Part shown: piece by piece, positions 50,371 through 58,707 of the stretch
Layout of the letters: each line of letters opens with the position of its first letter
Position numbering within the stretch: position 1 is the first letter of the stretch
Assembly: GCA_031422315.1 (NCBI GenBank)
Contig: JANOQN010000068.1
Location: 186,001-250,000, forward strand
Direction of reading: 5' to 3'
Source of the DNA: JANNYA01 sp031422315
GTDB lineage: Bacteria; Pseudomonadota; Gammaproteobacteria; Xanthomonadales; SZUA-5
Length of the DNA: 64,000 bases
The notes under the pieces: model-generated
What the model saw: only the letters and a program-made list of their open reading frames with translations
What the model was told of the DNA's origin: nothing
Databases searched by the model: none
Made by a program: the position numbers and the translations under genes

Positions 50371-50977
50371 GTTTAAGCCAATTGGGTGGCCCAAAAATAC
50401 GTTTAGTGAATCCTCGTACTCCGCTGATGCGAATTGACGTATCCAATTTTGAAGCATACGCCATCAGCGCGCTTTGATAGCCTCTCACATAGTCTGTTTC
50501 GCAAGATTCCTGGCCGATTCGCTTTTCGTCTTGATGCACATCAATACCCGCTTCGTATCCACCCGTGCCATCCATAGGCGCACCGCAAATTATGATTTCG
50601 CGTGCGCCACAGGTGATCGCTAACCAAAGCGCGCTACCGATGCTGGAAGCGCACCGCAGCGCATCAGGCCAGTACACATCAACATCACAATCCGCAATCC
50701 GCGCGAGCGTTTTACCGCTATGTACCTCAACGTTTGGGTTAAGACTTCGCTGCCGAAACACGGCTGCTCGTTCGGGGTGTTGTGTCATCAAAAAATCAGC
50801 GCGGAGCACCGATGCGGCGTCATTGACCGCGACCACTTTACAGCCCGGCAGGTGTCTGAGTGCGTCAGCGCATTCTTGTTGAACGCCAGAGGCGGAACCG
50901 CAGATAACAACCCGGTTCCACAGCATCTGGTTTTGAAGCCAATCTGGACCGCACTTCGCGGCCTGCATTACGGTCAT
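50363..50977 (-). CDS. MptE/DUF115-like protein of glycan locus
   Basis: A 204-residue protein, with an alternative start at ATG 50926 (MLWNRVVICGSASGVQQECA). Recognisable are an N-terminal Rossmann-like VVICGSASGV, the VVAVNDAASVLRADFLMTQH segment, SIGSALWLAITCGA, and EIIICGAPMDGTGG. This spacing resembles MptE-like/DUF115 proteins that occur with surface sugar and flagellin glycosylation genes; the assignment is tentative. Its stop lies inside the start region of the capsule protein. A short direct repeat ACGGTCATAAA(A)TCCAG lies at its start (50969-51004). Confidence 0.6.
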   Translation of the reverse strand: MTVMQAAKCGPDWLQNQMLWNRVVICGSASGVQQECADALRHLPGCKVVAVNDAASVLRADFLMTQHPERAAVFRQRSLNPNVEVHSGKTLARIADCDVDVYWPDALRCASSIGSALWLAITCGAREIIICGAPMDGTGGYEAGIDVHQDEKRIGQESCETDYVRGYQSALMAYASKLDTSIRISGVRGFTKRIFGPPNWLKHD

Positions 50978-51109
50978 AAAATCCAGCCTACGGTCATAAA
51001 TCCAGTCAAAGTGTGTTCTAGAAACAACCTTTAAGCATATTCGACTGGCTTTTCGAATGAAACAAGCGATGAGCCACCGTTAACGCCGCATCGATATTCA
51101 AGAGTCTCG

Positions 51110-52021
51110 CTACTGGAGAGGCTTCAGCTCGTCTTCCAAAAAACCCTCGATCACCCGCCAAGCCACATCACTTTCGCGTTTTTCATTACCGGCGAGCGCC
51201 TCGCGTCGGATCAAATAGCCGTGCCGACCATTGGCGGATCGGTGCACACTGACGCGCTTACCGAGTAGGATCAATCGATTCAATAACAACTCGGCTTGCG
51301 ATGCCGGCACAATCACATCGCGCTGGCCCTGGACGATCAAAATTGGCAAATTTGAAGCGATATGATCGAGGCCCAGCATACCTTGCCTGCTTTTGAAATT
51401 CTCCGGGCTCAACACAGGGCCGCGCCCATAAATGCGCTGTGTCAATTCGTCTTTGCCGAGTTGATTGGTTTTTTGCAAGTAGCGATACCATATATCGATA
51501 TCGGCCACGCCATAGGCGAACACGACCGCCTTAAATGAGTTCGGCTGACGCTTGGCCGCTTGCAAACTAATCAGCGCGCCGTGGCTAAAGCCGAGCAAAG
51601 CCACGCGATTCAAGTCAAGCATCGGCTCTCGTTTTAAATGCGCAAGCAGCGCCAAAACGTCATCGACTTCACCGAGTGCCACTTCAATCTGGCCGTCGGA
51701 GCCGTCTTCACCGCGATAGCTGGACCCTGCCAACGTGTAGCCCAGCCGACAAAGCTCAAGCATCCGGCGCTCGTTATTAAGGCCAACGCCGGAAACGCCG
51801 CCATGGTTGAATAAAATCAGCGGTCTTGCGCCGGGAAACTGCGCCTGATTCGCCGCGCAAAATCGGCCGTTGATTCGCAGCTCACCGCTGAGATAGCGAA
51901 TACTGCTGATCTGCGGCTCGCCAGCGTGCGCGTGCAAAGCCACACTGGCAATTAGCGCAAAAAAGCCGCGAACCCACGATTTTGGGGTCAAATATCGGCA
52001 CCACATCGAAAAAATAGGCAT
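51110..52021 (-). CDS. Exported alpha/beta hydrolase
   Basis: A 303-residue hydrolase with a signal peptide (FFALIASVALHAHA). The oxyanion region is LILFNHGGVSGVG, the nucleophile Ser is in LGFSHGALISLQAA, the Asp is in VQGQRDVIVPAS, and the His is in NGRHGYLIRR. Proportions fit prolyl-oligopeptidase-like or dienelactone-hydrolase-like enzymes. It is divergent from the cytochrome gene, with 100 bp between, so each has its own promoter there. Substrate unknown. Confidence 0.83.
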   Translation of the reverse strand: MPIFSMWCRYLTPKSWVRGFFALIASVALHAHAGEPQISSIRYLSGELRINGRFCAANQAQFPGARPLILFNHGGVSGVGLNNERRMLELCRLGYTLAGSSYRGEDGSDGQIEVALGEVDDVLALLAHLKREPMLDLNRVALLGFSHGALISLQAAKRQPNSFKAVVFAYGVADIDIWYRYLQKTNQLGKDELTQRIYGRGPVLSPENFKSRQGMLGLDHIASNLPILIVQGQRDVIVPASQAELLLNRLILLGKRVSVHRSANGRHGYLIRREALAGNEKRESDVAWRVIEGFLEDELKPLQ

Positions 52022-52122
52022 TTATCCCTTAACTAAAACTGCACATTTGCCTTAACTTTGGCACAATCGCGTAACAGTTGCGAACGTGATGGCGTGATGA
52101 AACTTAAAAACGGGAAACTGAT

Positions 52123-53487
52123 ATGAGTCAGACAAACAAGTTCGGCCGATTTTCCAAAGCAGTGCAAATGCTCAGTACCGCGCTAGTTGGATCGCTATGG
52201 CTAAGCCAAGCGCTCGCTGCAGGACCGGTTGGCGGAACCGTCAAAGCGATTGCCGAGCATCAGCATTTAGGCACCGCCACCTGCGCCAGCAGCACCTGCC
52301 ACGGTTCGACTACGGTGTTCCCTGGCTCGAACGTGATGCAAAACGAGTTCTCAGTCTGGCAAGAAAGCGATAAACACGCGCGCGCTTACGATATTTTAAA
52401 GCAGCCAGAAAGCCAAGCGATTGCCCGCAAAATGGGCTTGGGTGATGCCACCAAAGCCAGCATTTGCTTGGATTGCCACGCCGATAACGTACCAGCGGCC
52501 AAACAGGGCGATAAATTCTTGATGGCCGATGGCGTTGGCTGCGAAGCATGCCACGGCGGCTCGGAAAACTGGATCGCATCACACGCTGCTAAAGGCGCGA
52601 CGCACGCCGACAACATCAAAGCCGGCATGTACCCAACGGATGAGCCGGTTGCGCGCGCGAAAATGTGCCTGAGCTGCCATATGGGCACCGCCGATCGCAT
52701 GATTACCCACAAAATCATGGGCGCGGGCCACCCGCGTTTGCAGTTTGAGCTGGATACCTTCACCTGGATTAATCCGCATTACGAAATTGATGAAGACTAC
52801 ATTGCCCGCAAAGGCGAGTTTAATGGCGCACGCGATTGGGCGCTTGGACAAGGCGTTGCAGCCAAGAATCTGCTTGAGCAGCTCACGGATAGCAAAATTG
52901 CCTTCACCGGCATATTTCCAGAACTCGTATTGTTTGACTGCCACGCTTGCCATAAGAAAATGTCGGGCAATACGTGGGCATCACGCCCCAGCACCGGTCT
53001 TGGCCCTGGCGTGGTGCGTTTGAATGATGCCAATTTACTGCTCTATCGACACGTGTTGAATCTGGTTGAACCGGCCAGCGGCAATCGCATTCGTGAGCAA
53101 ACTAAAGCGCTGCACCGGGCCACCACGCTCAGTAAAGAAGCCACTTTTCAAGCCGCGAACGCCTTGAAAGCGTCGATTGAAGCCAGCTTGCCGAAAGTGT
53201 CGAGCTACCCGTTTGAAGCGAAATCACTCGGGCGCGTTTTAGCCAGCCTAGTGCGCGACGCCGATGCCGGTGATTTCGGCGATTTCTCCGGCGCTGAACA
53301 GGCCGCGCTGGCTGCGCAATCGGTAGTCAGCGGCTTTGAAGCCGGTGGTGCAATTGATAAAGCCAAAGCCGATGCGCTAAATCGACTGGTCGATCAAATG
53401 AATGCGACGGTTGAAAATGGCGATAACTATCAGCGCGCCCGCTTTGTGCAAAGCCTAAGAAATCTTGCAAGAGCGGCGCCCATGTAA
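52123..53487 (+). CDS. Multiheme cytochrome c (c554-like), five heme sites
   Basis: A 454-residue exported protein. A signal peptide (LSTALVGSLWLSQALAA) is followed by five heme motifs: CASSTCH (C54-C59-H60, a CX4CH spacing), CLDCH, CEACH, CLSCH and CHACH. Family resemblance is to cytochrome c554-type multiheme proteins. The distal part (from about residue 300) is helical without Cys. It is periplasmic electron transfer; no oxidoreductase partner lies beside it. Shine-Dalgarno GGGAAA precedes ATG 52123. A CBS-domain protein follows 48 bp downstream. Confidence 0.87.
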   Translation: MSQTNKFGRFSKAVQMLSTALVGSLWLSQALAAGPVGGTVKAIAEHQHLGTATCASSTCHGSTTVFPGSNVMQNEFSVWQESDKHARAYDILKQPESQAIARKMGLGDATKASICLDCHADNVPAAKQGDKFLMADGVGCEACHGGSENWIASHAAKGATHADNIKAGMYPTDEPVARAKMCLSCHMGTADRMITHKIMGAGHPRLQFELDTFTWINPHYEIDEDYIARKGEFNGARDWALGQGVAAKNLLEQLTDSKIAFTGIFPELVLFDCHACHKKMSGNTWASRPSTGLGPGVVRLNDANLLLYRHVLNLVEPASGNRIREQTKALHRATTLSKEATFQAANALKASIEASLPKVSSYPFEAKSLGRVLASLVRDADAGDFGDFSGAEQAALAAQSVVSGFEAGGAIDKAKADALNRLVDQMNATVENGDNYQRARFVQSLRNLARAAPM

Positions 53488-53535
53488 GGATAAGTTTCGG
53501 TAATATCGAAACTCGGACGGGTTAGGGAGAAGGTC

Positions 53536-53964
53536 ATGCAATCGGTACAACAAATGCTGGGCAATCGAAACAGCGTGACCTACTTCGTGCGCCCAGGCGA
53601 CACCGTATTAGATGCGATCAAGCAAATGGCCGAGCGCGGCGTCGGCGCACTGGTGGTTTTGGAAGGCGACACGCTCGTCGGCATCGTCAGCGAGCGTGAC
53701 TACGCTCGCAAAATAGTCTTGCAAGGCAAAAATTCGAAAGACACTTTCGTCAAGGAAATTATGTCATCGCCAGTCATTACCGCTACGCTCACCCAGCGCG
53801 CCAACGAGTGTATGAATATCATGACCGACAAACGCATCCGCCACATGCCAGTTGTAGATAGCGGCAAAGTCGTCGGCATGCTTTCAATTGGCGACATGCT
53901 CAAAGTAGTGATTGAGCACCTCAAACGCGAAAATGAGCAGTTGGCGCAATATATAAATAGTTGA
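53536..53964 (+). CDS. CBS-domain protein
   Basis: A 142-residue protein of two CBS domains (a Bateman module): GDTVLDAIKQMAERGVGALV with GIVSERDYARKI, then VITATLTQRANECMNIMTDK with RHMPVVDSGKVVGMLSIGDM. Such stand-alone proteins bind adenosine nucleotides and regulate partners. GAGAAGG lies upstream of ATG 53536. The 48-bp spacing to the cytochrome gene suggests cotranscription. Target unknown. Confidence 0.9.
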   Translation: MQSVQQMLGNRNSVTYFVRPGDTVLDAIKQMAERGVGALVVLEGDTLVGIVSERDYARKIVLQGKNSKDTFVKEIMSSPVITATLTQRANECMNIMTDKRIRHMPVVDSGKVVGMLSIGDMLKVVIEHLKRENEQLAQYINS

Positions 53965-54004
53965 GTGTTGCTAGCGCCCCTTCTCGACTTAGCTGTCACA
54001 TCCT

Positions 54005-54044
54005 CGTCATCCCCGCGAAGGCGGGGATCCAGAACAGGTGTCAG
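54005..54044. repeat. Single REP-like element before the glycan run
   Basis: CGTCATCCCCGCGAAGGCGG followed by GGATCCAGAACAGGTGTCAG. This carries the same AGGTGTCA spacer motif as the pairs, but its inverted partner is missing. It lies between the CBS gene and the first glycan gene. Confidence 0.85.
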
Positions 54045-54127
54045 ATCACGGCAATTTAAATGAGCCTAACTAGCGTTTTAATACTGGCATCTGGCGGCAT
54101 TGATGGACGAAAATCAAAACAAGTCAA

Positions 54128-55555
54128 ATGAATAAATTATTAAATACGCCTGAGTCAAGCGCCCGTCCGCTCATCACCGTCTACGTACCCTCACACGCTT
54201 ACGGACACTTTTTAGCGCAGAGTTTAACCAGCGTTTTTAACCAAAGCCTCAGCAGCTGGGAGCTGATCGTCATCTCCGATGGCAGCATAGACGCAACGTT
54301 GAAGATCGCGCGGCATTTTGCCGCGCGCGCGCCGGAAAAAGTCCGAATCGTTTCCAATGCAACCCCTATGGGCCTTCGCACTTGCGCGAATACCGCGCTG
54401 GAAATGGCACGCGGCGATTATTTTATGCGTTTGGATGCTGACGATTTTCTTGATGAGAACGCGCTGCTGGTATTAAGCCACTATTTGGACACGCACCCAG
54501 ATGTCGGCTTGGTTTACCCGAATTGGACTTACGTGGATGAAGCTGGCAAAGCACTGGGCGTGGAATATCGAAAGCGTGCCGGCTCTGAGGATAAAACCCA
54601 GGATTTACCCGCACACGGCGCTTGTACGTTGATTCGGAAGCGTGTTTTAAAAGCCGTGGGTGGCTATGACACGCGTTTTAAAGCGCAGGACGGGCACGAG
54701 CTGTGGCTGAAAGCGCTGCACCAGTTTGGCATTGGTAACGTGGCAACGCCGCTATTTTTCTATCGTCAACACGGGCAATCCATGTCGGTAGATTCAGGCG
54801 CGCTGCTGGCATCACGCCGCGCAATAAAAGCGCATTTAGCCGAGCAAAGGCGTGGCGCGGTGAATCCGCGTATCGCCATTATTGTGCCAGTCAAAAGTGG
54901 CGCGATCGGCAGCACTCATGCACTGGCAAATCCGGCGTTGGCAAATCTGGCGGGCAAAGCGCTGCTGGATTACACGCTCGATAGCCTAGTCGGGCACGCT
55001 GACTTTGCTTGCACGCTGGTCAGCACCGATGATGCAGCGGTGCTCGCGCACTGCAAAAACCGCGGTGATGTTTTACTGCACGCGCGCCCGGCCTACTTGT
55101 CGGATACCCAAGTGCATCTAGCGCAAGTGCTGCAAGCTGCGGTGCAGCACTTAGAAGCTGAGCTTGCAATTTACCCCGATATAGTCGTGCTGCTCAGCAT
55201 CAACACGCCGCTGCGTCGGCTCGAACATATTCAAGAAGCGATCAACACCTTATTGCTGTATCAAGTCGATGAAGTGTTGAGCACCTGGGAAGATTTAGGC
55301 CTGTACTACCGGCACGCCCAGCAGGGCATGCAAGCTGTCAATCCAGGCATGTTGCAGGGTTTGCGACTAGAGCGCGAAGCGCTGTACGCCTGCAATGGCT
55401 CGATTCACGCGCACTGGCGGGAAAATATGGGCAACCCGAACCAAACTGCCCGTATCGGCCATGTCATCATGACTAAAACCGAGAGTTTGATAGCGAAAAA
55501 ACCTGAGGATTTGCGGCTATTGGAGTTGATTTTGAGCGCTGAAATTGTTCGTTGA
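54128..55555 (+). CDS. GT2 glycosyltransferase fused to a CMP-sugar synthetase-like domain
   Basis: A 475-residue two-domain protein. Residues 15-245 are a GT-A glycosyltransferase family 2 domain: ITVYVPSHAYGHFLAQSLTS, the metal-binding DXD-like FMRLDADDFLD, and KAQDGHELWLKA. Residues about 255-475 resemble acylneuraminate cytidylyltransferases: GKALLDYTLDSLVG, TLVSTDDAAVLAHC, PDIVVLLSINTPLRRLEHI. The usual nucleotide-binding RGGSKGIPRKN is replaced by VKSGAIGSTHALAN, so CTP use is doubtful. It is the first gene of the plus-strand glycan run. No Shine-Dalgarno is obvious. Confidence 0.8.
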   Translation: MNKLLNTPESSARPLITVYVPSHAYGHFLAQSLTSVFNQSLSSWELIVISDGSIDATLKIARHFAARAPEKVRIVSNATPMGLRTCANTALEMARGDYFMRLDADDFLDENALLVLSHYLDTHPDVGLVYPNWTYVDEAGKALGVEYRKRAGSEDKTQDLPAHGACTLIRKRVLKAVGGYDTRFKAQDGHELWLKALHQFGIGNVATPLFFYRQHGQSMSVDSGALLASRRAIKAHLAEQRRGAVNPRIAIIVPVKSGAIGSTHALANPALANLAGKALLDYTLDSLVGHADFACTLVSTDDAAVLAHCKNRGDVLLHARPAYLSDTQVHLAQVLQAAVQHLEAELAIYPDIVVLLSINTPLRRLEHIQEAINTLLLYQVDEVLSTWEDLGLYYRHAQQGMQAVNPGMLQGLRLEREALYACNGSIHAHWRENMGNPNQTARIGHVIMTKTESLIAKKPEDLRLLELILSAEIVR

Positions 55556-55668
55556 AACCCAACGCGCAGTCGACTTTTCGTGCAGTTCGGCCCAACTTCG
55601 TCATTCGATTTTATTGGCATCTCAGCCCGACCTCGTCATTCTAAATTGCTGGCAACTCAGCCTCACCT

Positions 55669-55812
55669 CGTCATTCCCGCGCAGGCGGGAACCCAGTACA
55701 GGTGTCAGCGTTCTCACCCGCATTCCAAGCACTGCGAACTGCGCATTTTTAACCTGATGAGTGCGCTAGTAGTTTTGCGAGCCTGGGTTCCCGCCTGCGT
55801 GGGAATGACGAG
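55669..55812. repeat. Compound REP unit (144 bp) inside the glycan locus
   Basis: CGTCATTCCCGCGCAGGCGG at 55669, an interior with AGGTGTCAGCGTTCTCA and ACTGCGAACTGCGCATTTTT, and the inverted arm ending CGTGGGAATGACGAGG near 55812. The interior matches the region 2530-2600 on the opposite strand, so the two loci share one larger unit. A weaker relative of the arm lies at 55640. It separates the fusion gene from neuB; the gap 55556-55875 otherwise holds no gene. Confidence 0.85.
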
Positions 55813-55875
55813 GTAGCGTTACTAGTGGTTCAATGACTAAACTATCGCACTTATTAGTCGGGCCACCCATTTCGC

Positions 55876-56940
55876 ATGATCGCAGCAGCACCTCATTCTC
55901 TCGCCCAAATTTCATCAACCTGGCAAGGTGTATTCGGCCCGCTGCTGATTGCTGAAATCGGCGGCAACCATGAGGGCGATTTTGCCTACGCAGAACGCCT
56001 GACTGATTTGGCGATTGCATCCGGTGCTGATGTCATCAAATTCCAGCTTTATCGCGGCGAATCCTTAGTCAGCAAGGTTGAGGCGCCAGATCGCTATGCA
56101 CATTTCCAGCGTTTTGAGCTGAGCCAGGATCAACACATTGCATTAGCCAAGCGCTGCCAGGCAGCAGGTAAGCAATATTTGGCCTCGGTTTGGGATTTGT
56201 CGATGCTGGAATGGATCGATCCGTACTTGCCGTTTTACAAAATCGGCTCAGGCGATTTAACCGCCTACCCGCTACTGAAAGCGTTTGCCCAGCGCGGCAA
56301 ACCGATTGTGCTATCGACCGGGCTAGCCAGCTTGAATGATGTGCAAGCCGCTGTGGCCTACCTGCAATCCGTCAATGTGCGCTATCAAGACCCGAACCAG
56401 CTGGCGATTTTACAGTGTACCTCGATGTATCCAAACGCCGATGCTGACGTCAATTTGGCTGTGATGGACACGCTGCGTGCTGCTACAGATCTGACGATTG
56501 GCTATTCCGACCACACGATTGGCGACTTTGCGCTACTCATAGCCGCTGCGCGCGGTGCGCAGGTGCTGGAATTTCATTTTACCGATGATCGATCCGGCAA
56601 AACCTTTAGAGATCACGCAATATCACTGACGGCCGTTGAAGTGCGCGAGCTGTGCGAGCGCTTAAACCAAATGCGCTCGTTAATCGGCAGCGCGGAGAAA
56701 ATCCCGCTTGCGGCCGAAATCAGCAGCGGCCACGTACAAAGCTTTCGCCGCGCGGTGTATTGCAAGGTCGATTTAAAGGCGGGGGAAATTTTGCAAGCTG
56801 AGCACTTGTGCGTGCTGCGCCCGAATCACGGTATTGATGCGCGCGCGTTTGAACAAGTGATCGGCCGGCGCGTGGCGCACGATACGCCGGCATTTGCGGC
56901 GCTTGAGCTGGACAATGCGCAAATTCAGGGCGAGCCATGA
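55876..56940 (+). CDS. neuB: NeuB-family sialic/nonulosonic acid synthase
   Basis: A 354-residue PEP-dependent aldol synthase of the NeuB/SpsE family, which condenses PEP with a hexosamine derivative to a nine-carbon acid. The TIM barrel shows IAEIGGNHEGDFAYAERL, GADVIKFQLYRGE, YKIGSGDLTAYPLL, IVLSTGLASLNDV, ILQCTSMYP, and TIGYSDHTIGDFALLIAA. The C-terminal antifreeze-like SAF domain (RRAVYCKVDLKAGEILQAEH, LRPNHGIDAR) is complete. The product may be neuraminic, legionaminic or pseudaminic acid or the SpsE product; the sequence alone does not decide. It overlaps the next gene by 4 bases (ATGA). Confidence 0.88.
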   Translation: MIAAAPHSLAQISSTWQGVFGPLLIAEIGGNHEGDFAYAERLTDLAIASGADVIKFQLYRGESLVSKVEAPDRYAHFQRFELSQDQHIALAKRCQAAGKQYLASVWDLSMLEWIDPYLPFYKIGSGDLTAYPLLKAFAQRGKPIVLSTGLASLNDVQAAVAYLQSVNVRYQDPNQLAILQCTSMYPNADADVNLAVMDTLRAATDLTIGYSDHTIGDFALLIAAARGAQVLEFHFTDDRSGKTFRDHAISLTAVEVRELCERLNQMRSLIGSAEKIPLAAEISSGHVQSFRRAVYCKVDLKAGEILQAEHLCVLRPNHGIDARAFEQVIGRRVAHDTPAFAALELDNAQIQGEP

Positions 56941-57653
56941 TTGCGCAAACCAACTTGCAGCTTTATGCGCAGCTGCGCAAGGCAGGCCAATCGCAAGCAG
57001 CGCTAGCGCAAGTGCATGCGGCCTATCAGTTTGCCGCTGCACTTTGTTTTCCGCTCTTTCGCGGCTCCGGCAAGCCGTTTAGCTGCCACCTAGTTGGCGT
57101 TGCTAGCCTATGCGCGCTGGTAAATTGTAAAGCCGATGTGCTGGTCGCCGCGCTGCTGCACGCAAGCTATCAAGCCCGCGTATCTGACACCGATAGCGAA
57201 TCGTTTGCCGATACAAGATTCAGCTACGCGCGTCAATTTGGCGATGCCAGCGAACGTTTGGTATACGGCTGCTACATCGCTAGCTTTGATGCTAGAGCGC
57301 ATGCAGGGCAAGCGTTGCCGGAGCCAGATTTGTTGACCGAACAAGAATCAAAATCCGTCCGCTTAATTCTTTTGGCTGACGCCCTTGAAGACGCGCTGGA
57401 TGCAGGTTTGGCGCTGCATGGACAAGCTGGCGATAGCGCCGAGCAGCGCGGCAGTGCGGCTTGGCGATTGGCACGCATGCAGGCAGAGCGCGATGATTTC
57501 TTAGCCGAGGCAAACGCGCTCGATTGCCCGGAATTCGCCAGCCTTTTTGACGCGCTGCTCGCCGAAAACGCCGCGCTACGATCAAACGATCAATTTACTG
57601 GCCCATTCACTGGCCCATTTACTGGCCAATACAGCAGTTTCCGTGCTAGCTGA
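56937..57653 (+). CDS. HD-like (RelA/SpoT hydrolase-fold or DUF6817-type) protein
   Basis: A 238-residue protein with an HD-fold signature near residue 45: FRGSGKPFSCHLVGVASL and VLVAALLHASYQARV, with His residues in the positions of the metal-binding HD set, but the second HD doublet reads HAS rather than HD. The helices FSYARQFGDASERLVYGC and VRLILLADALEDALDAG follow. Such proteins appear in sugar-nucleotide gene clusters; activity is unknown. The C-terminus carries a TGPF repeat (FTGPFTGPFTGQ) encoded by a 12-bp tandem repeat. Overlaps neuB by 4 bases. Confidence 0.7.
   Translation: MIAQTNLQLYAQLRKAGQSQAALAQVHAAYQFAAALCFPLFRGSGKPFSCHLVGVASLCALVNCKADVLVAALLHASYQARVSDTDSESFADTRFSYARQFGDASERLVYGCYIASFDARAHAGQALPEPDLLTEQESKSVRLILLADALEDALDAGLALHGQAGDSAEQRGSAAWRLARMQAERDDFLAEANALDCPEFASLFDALLAENAALRSNDQFTGPFTGPFTGQYSSFRAS
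57595..57628. repeat. 12-bp tandem repeat at the 3' end of the HD-like gene
   Basis: TTACTGGCCCAT, TCACTGGCCCAT and TTACTGGCCAAT follow one another, giving FTGP repeats. The unit length is a multiple of three, so copy-number change keeps the frame. Confidence 0.8.
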
Positions 57654-57669
57654 CATTAGCTTGAGCATC

Positions 57670-58689
57670 ATGCGCTGCCCGCTGTGTTCAAGCCCGGCGC
57701 ACAAGCCTGCAGCAGCAGCGCAAGCGAACTTGTACTCCGAGCAGCTTGCACTGCTGACGGATACCTCTGAAGCCGAATTATTAGCGCAATTTTCAAATGT
57801 GGAATGCGCGCAGTGCAGCTTGATTTATAAGCAGCGCTGGTTTCAGCCTGAGCTATTGCAGCGGCTGTTTCAAGGCGCAGTGGCCGCACATCCACGCGGC
57901 TGGGACGTGATCTCCGAGCGGTTCTCTTTTACCAATTTCAGCCACGAGCTGGGTTTGTTTGAGTTAGCTGTCCGAAACAGTGATGCGCTTAATACTGCGC
58001 GCTATCAGCGCGCGCTCAGCGCATTGGTTGATTCCATGCCCGAATCCGCAGCGGCGCAAAAGCGCGAGTTGGTCAGCTTGATTGCCGCAAAAAATATCTC
58101 GGCGCTGCAGGCGCAATTGCCGAATCTTAAAAATCACTTCACCGCGCCTTTTCCTTTTAAGCGCTTCGCCGGATTTTCAGCACCAGAACTATGGCACTGG
58201 TTTGAATCGCAAATTGGGCCGATTGCCCGCTACGCCGAGCTAGGCTGCCCGCTGTGGGGTTTTCTCAGCGCACCCGTTGCAAACAGCGCCAGGCGCAGCA
58301 TGATTACCCGAACTGAGGCAAATTATTGGGGCAAAAGCTGCATGCAAAATGGTCAAACCTGCATGGCGGCGCTGCAGCAACGCAGCGATGTTCAAAGTGT
58401 GGATTTTGCAGAATTGCCGAATGATTGTTTTGATGTGATTGGGCTGTATCAATACCTAGATCACGTGCAAGAGCCAATGCCATTGCTGCGATCAGCCCTA
58501 AAAGCCAGCAGGGCCGTCGCACTAATCGTCGATTCAGCTGAACTGCCGTGCGCAATCCAGCACCTGAGCGCCTGGAGCCATAGCGCAGTAAACGAAGCAG
58601 GCGCGCGGCTCAATTGCCGAGTAAGCACCGGGTTTGAGCCAATTGCGCGCTCTGGCAATGCGCTTTATCTGCTGCAAAAATATGAATAA
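57670..58689 (+). CDS. Zinc-ribbon plus methyltransferase-like protein
   Basis: About 339 residues from ATG 57670 (MRCPLCSSPAHK), 16 bp after the preceding stop; upstream open frame overlaps the repeat and lacks homology. An N-terminal Cys set (CPLC, then VECAQCSLIYKQRWF) looks like the zinc-binding head of sugar C-methyltransferases. A helical middle leads to a methyltransferase-like part (YAELGCPLWGFLSA, CFDVIGLYQYLDHVQEPMP, ALIVDSAEL). The SAM-binding glycine motif is weak (ELGCPLWG). A sugar-modifying role in the nonulosonic pathway is inferred. Same strand and tight spacing with neighbours. Confidence 0.7.
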   Translation: MRCPLCSSPAHKPAAAAQANLYSEQLALLTDTSEAELLAQFSNVECAQCSLIYKQRWFQPELLQRLFQGAVAAHPRGWDVISERFSFTNFSHELGLFELAVRNSDALNTARYQRALSALVDSMPESAAAQKRELVSLIAAKNISALQAQLPNLKNHFTAPFPFKRFAGFSAPELWHWFESQIGPIARYAELGCPLWGFLSAPVANSARRSMITRTEANYWGKSCMQNGQTCMAALQQRSDVQSVDFAELPNDCFDVIGLYQYLDHVQEPMPLLRSALKASRAVALIVDSAELPCAIQHLSAWSHSAVNEAGARLNCRVSTGFEPIARSGNALYLLQKYE

Positions 58690-58707
58690 ATTCGGCGGCC
58701 GATAGTT

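Noticed and set aside
50969..51004. Short direct repeat ACGGTCATAAA(A)TCCAG as an operator
   Set aside because: It lies at the start codon region of the MptE-like gene and looks like a local duplication; nothing links it to a regulator.
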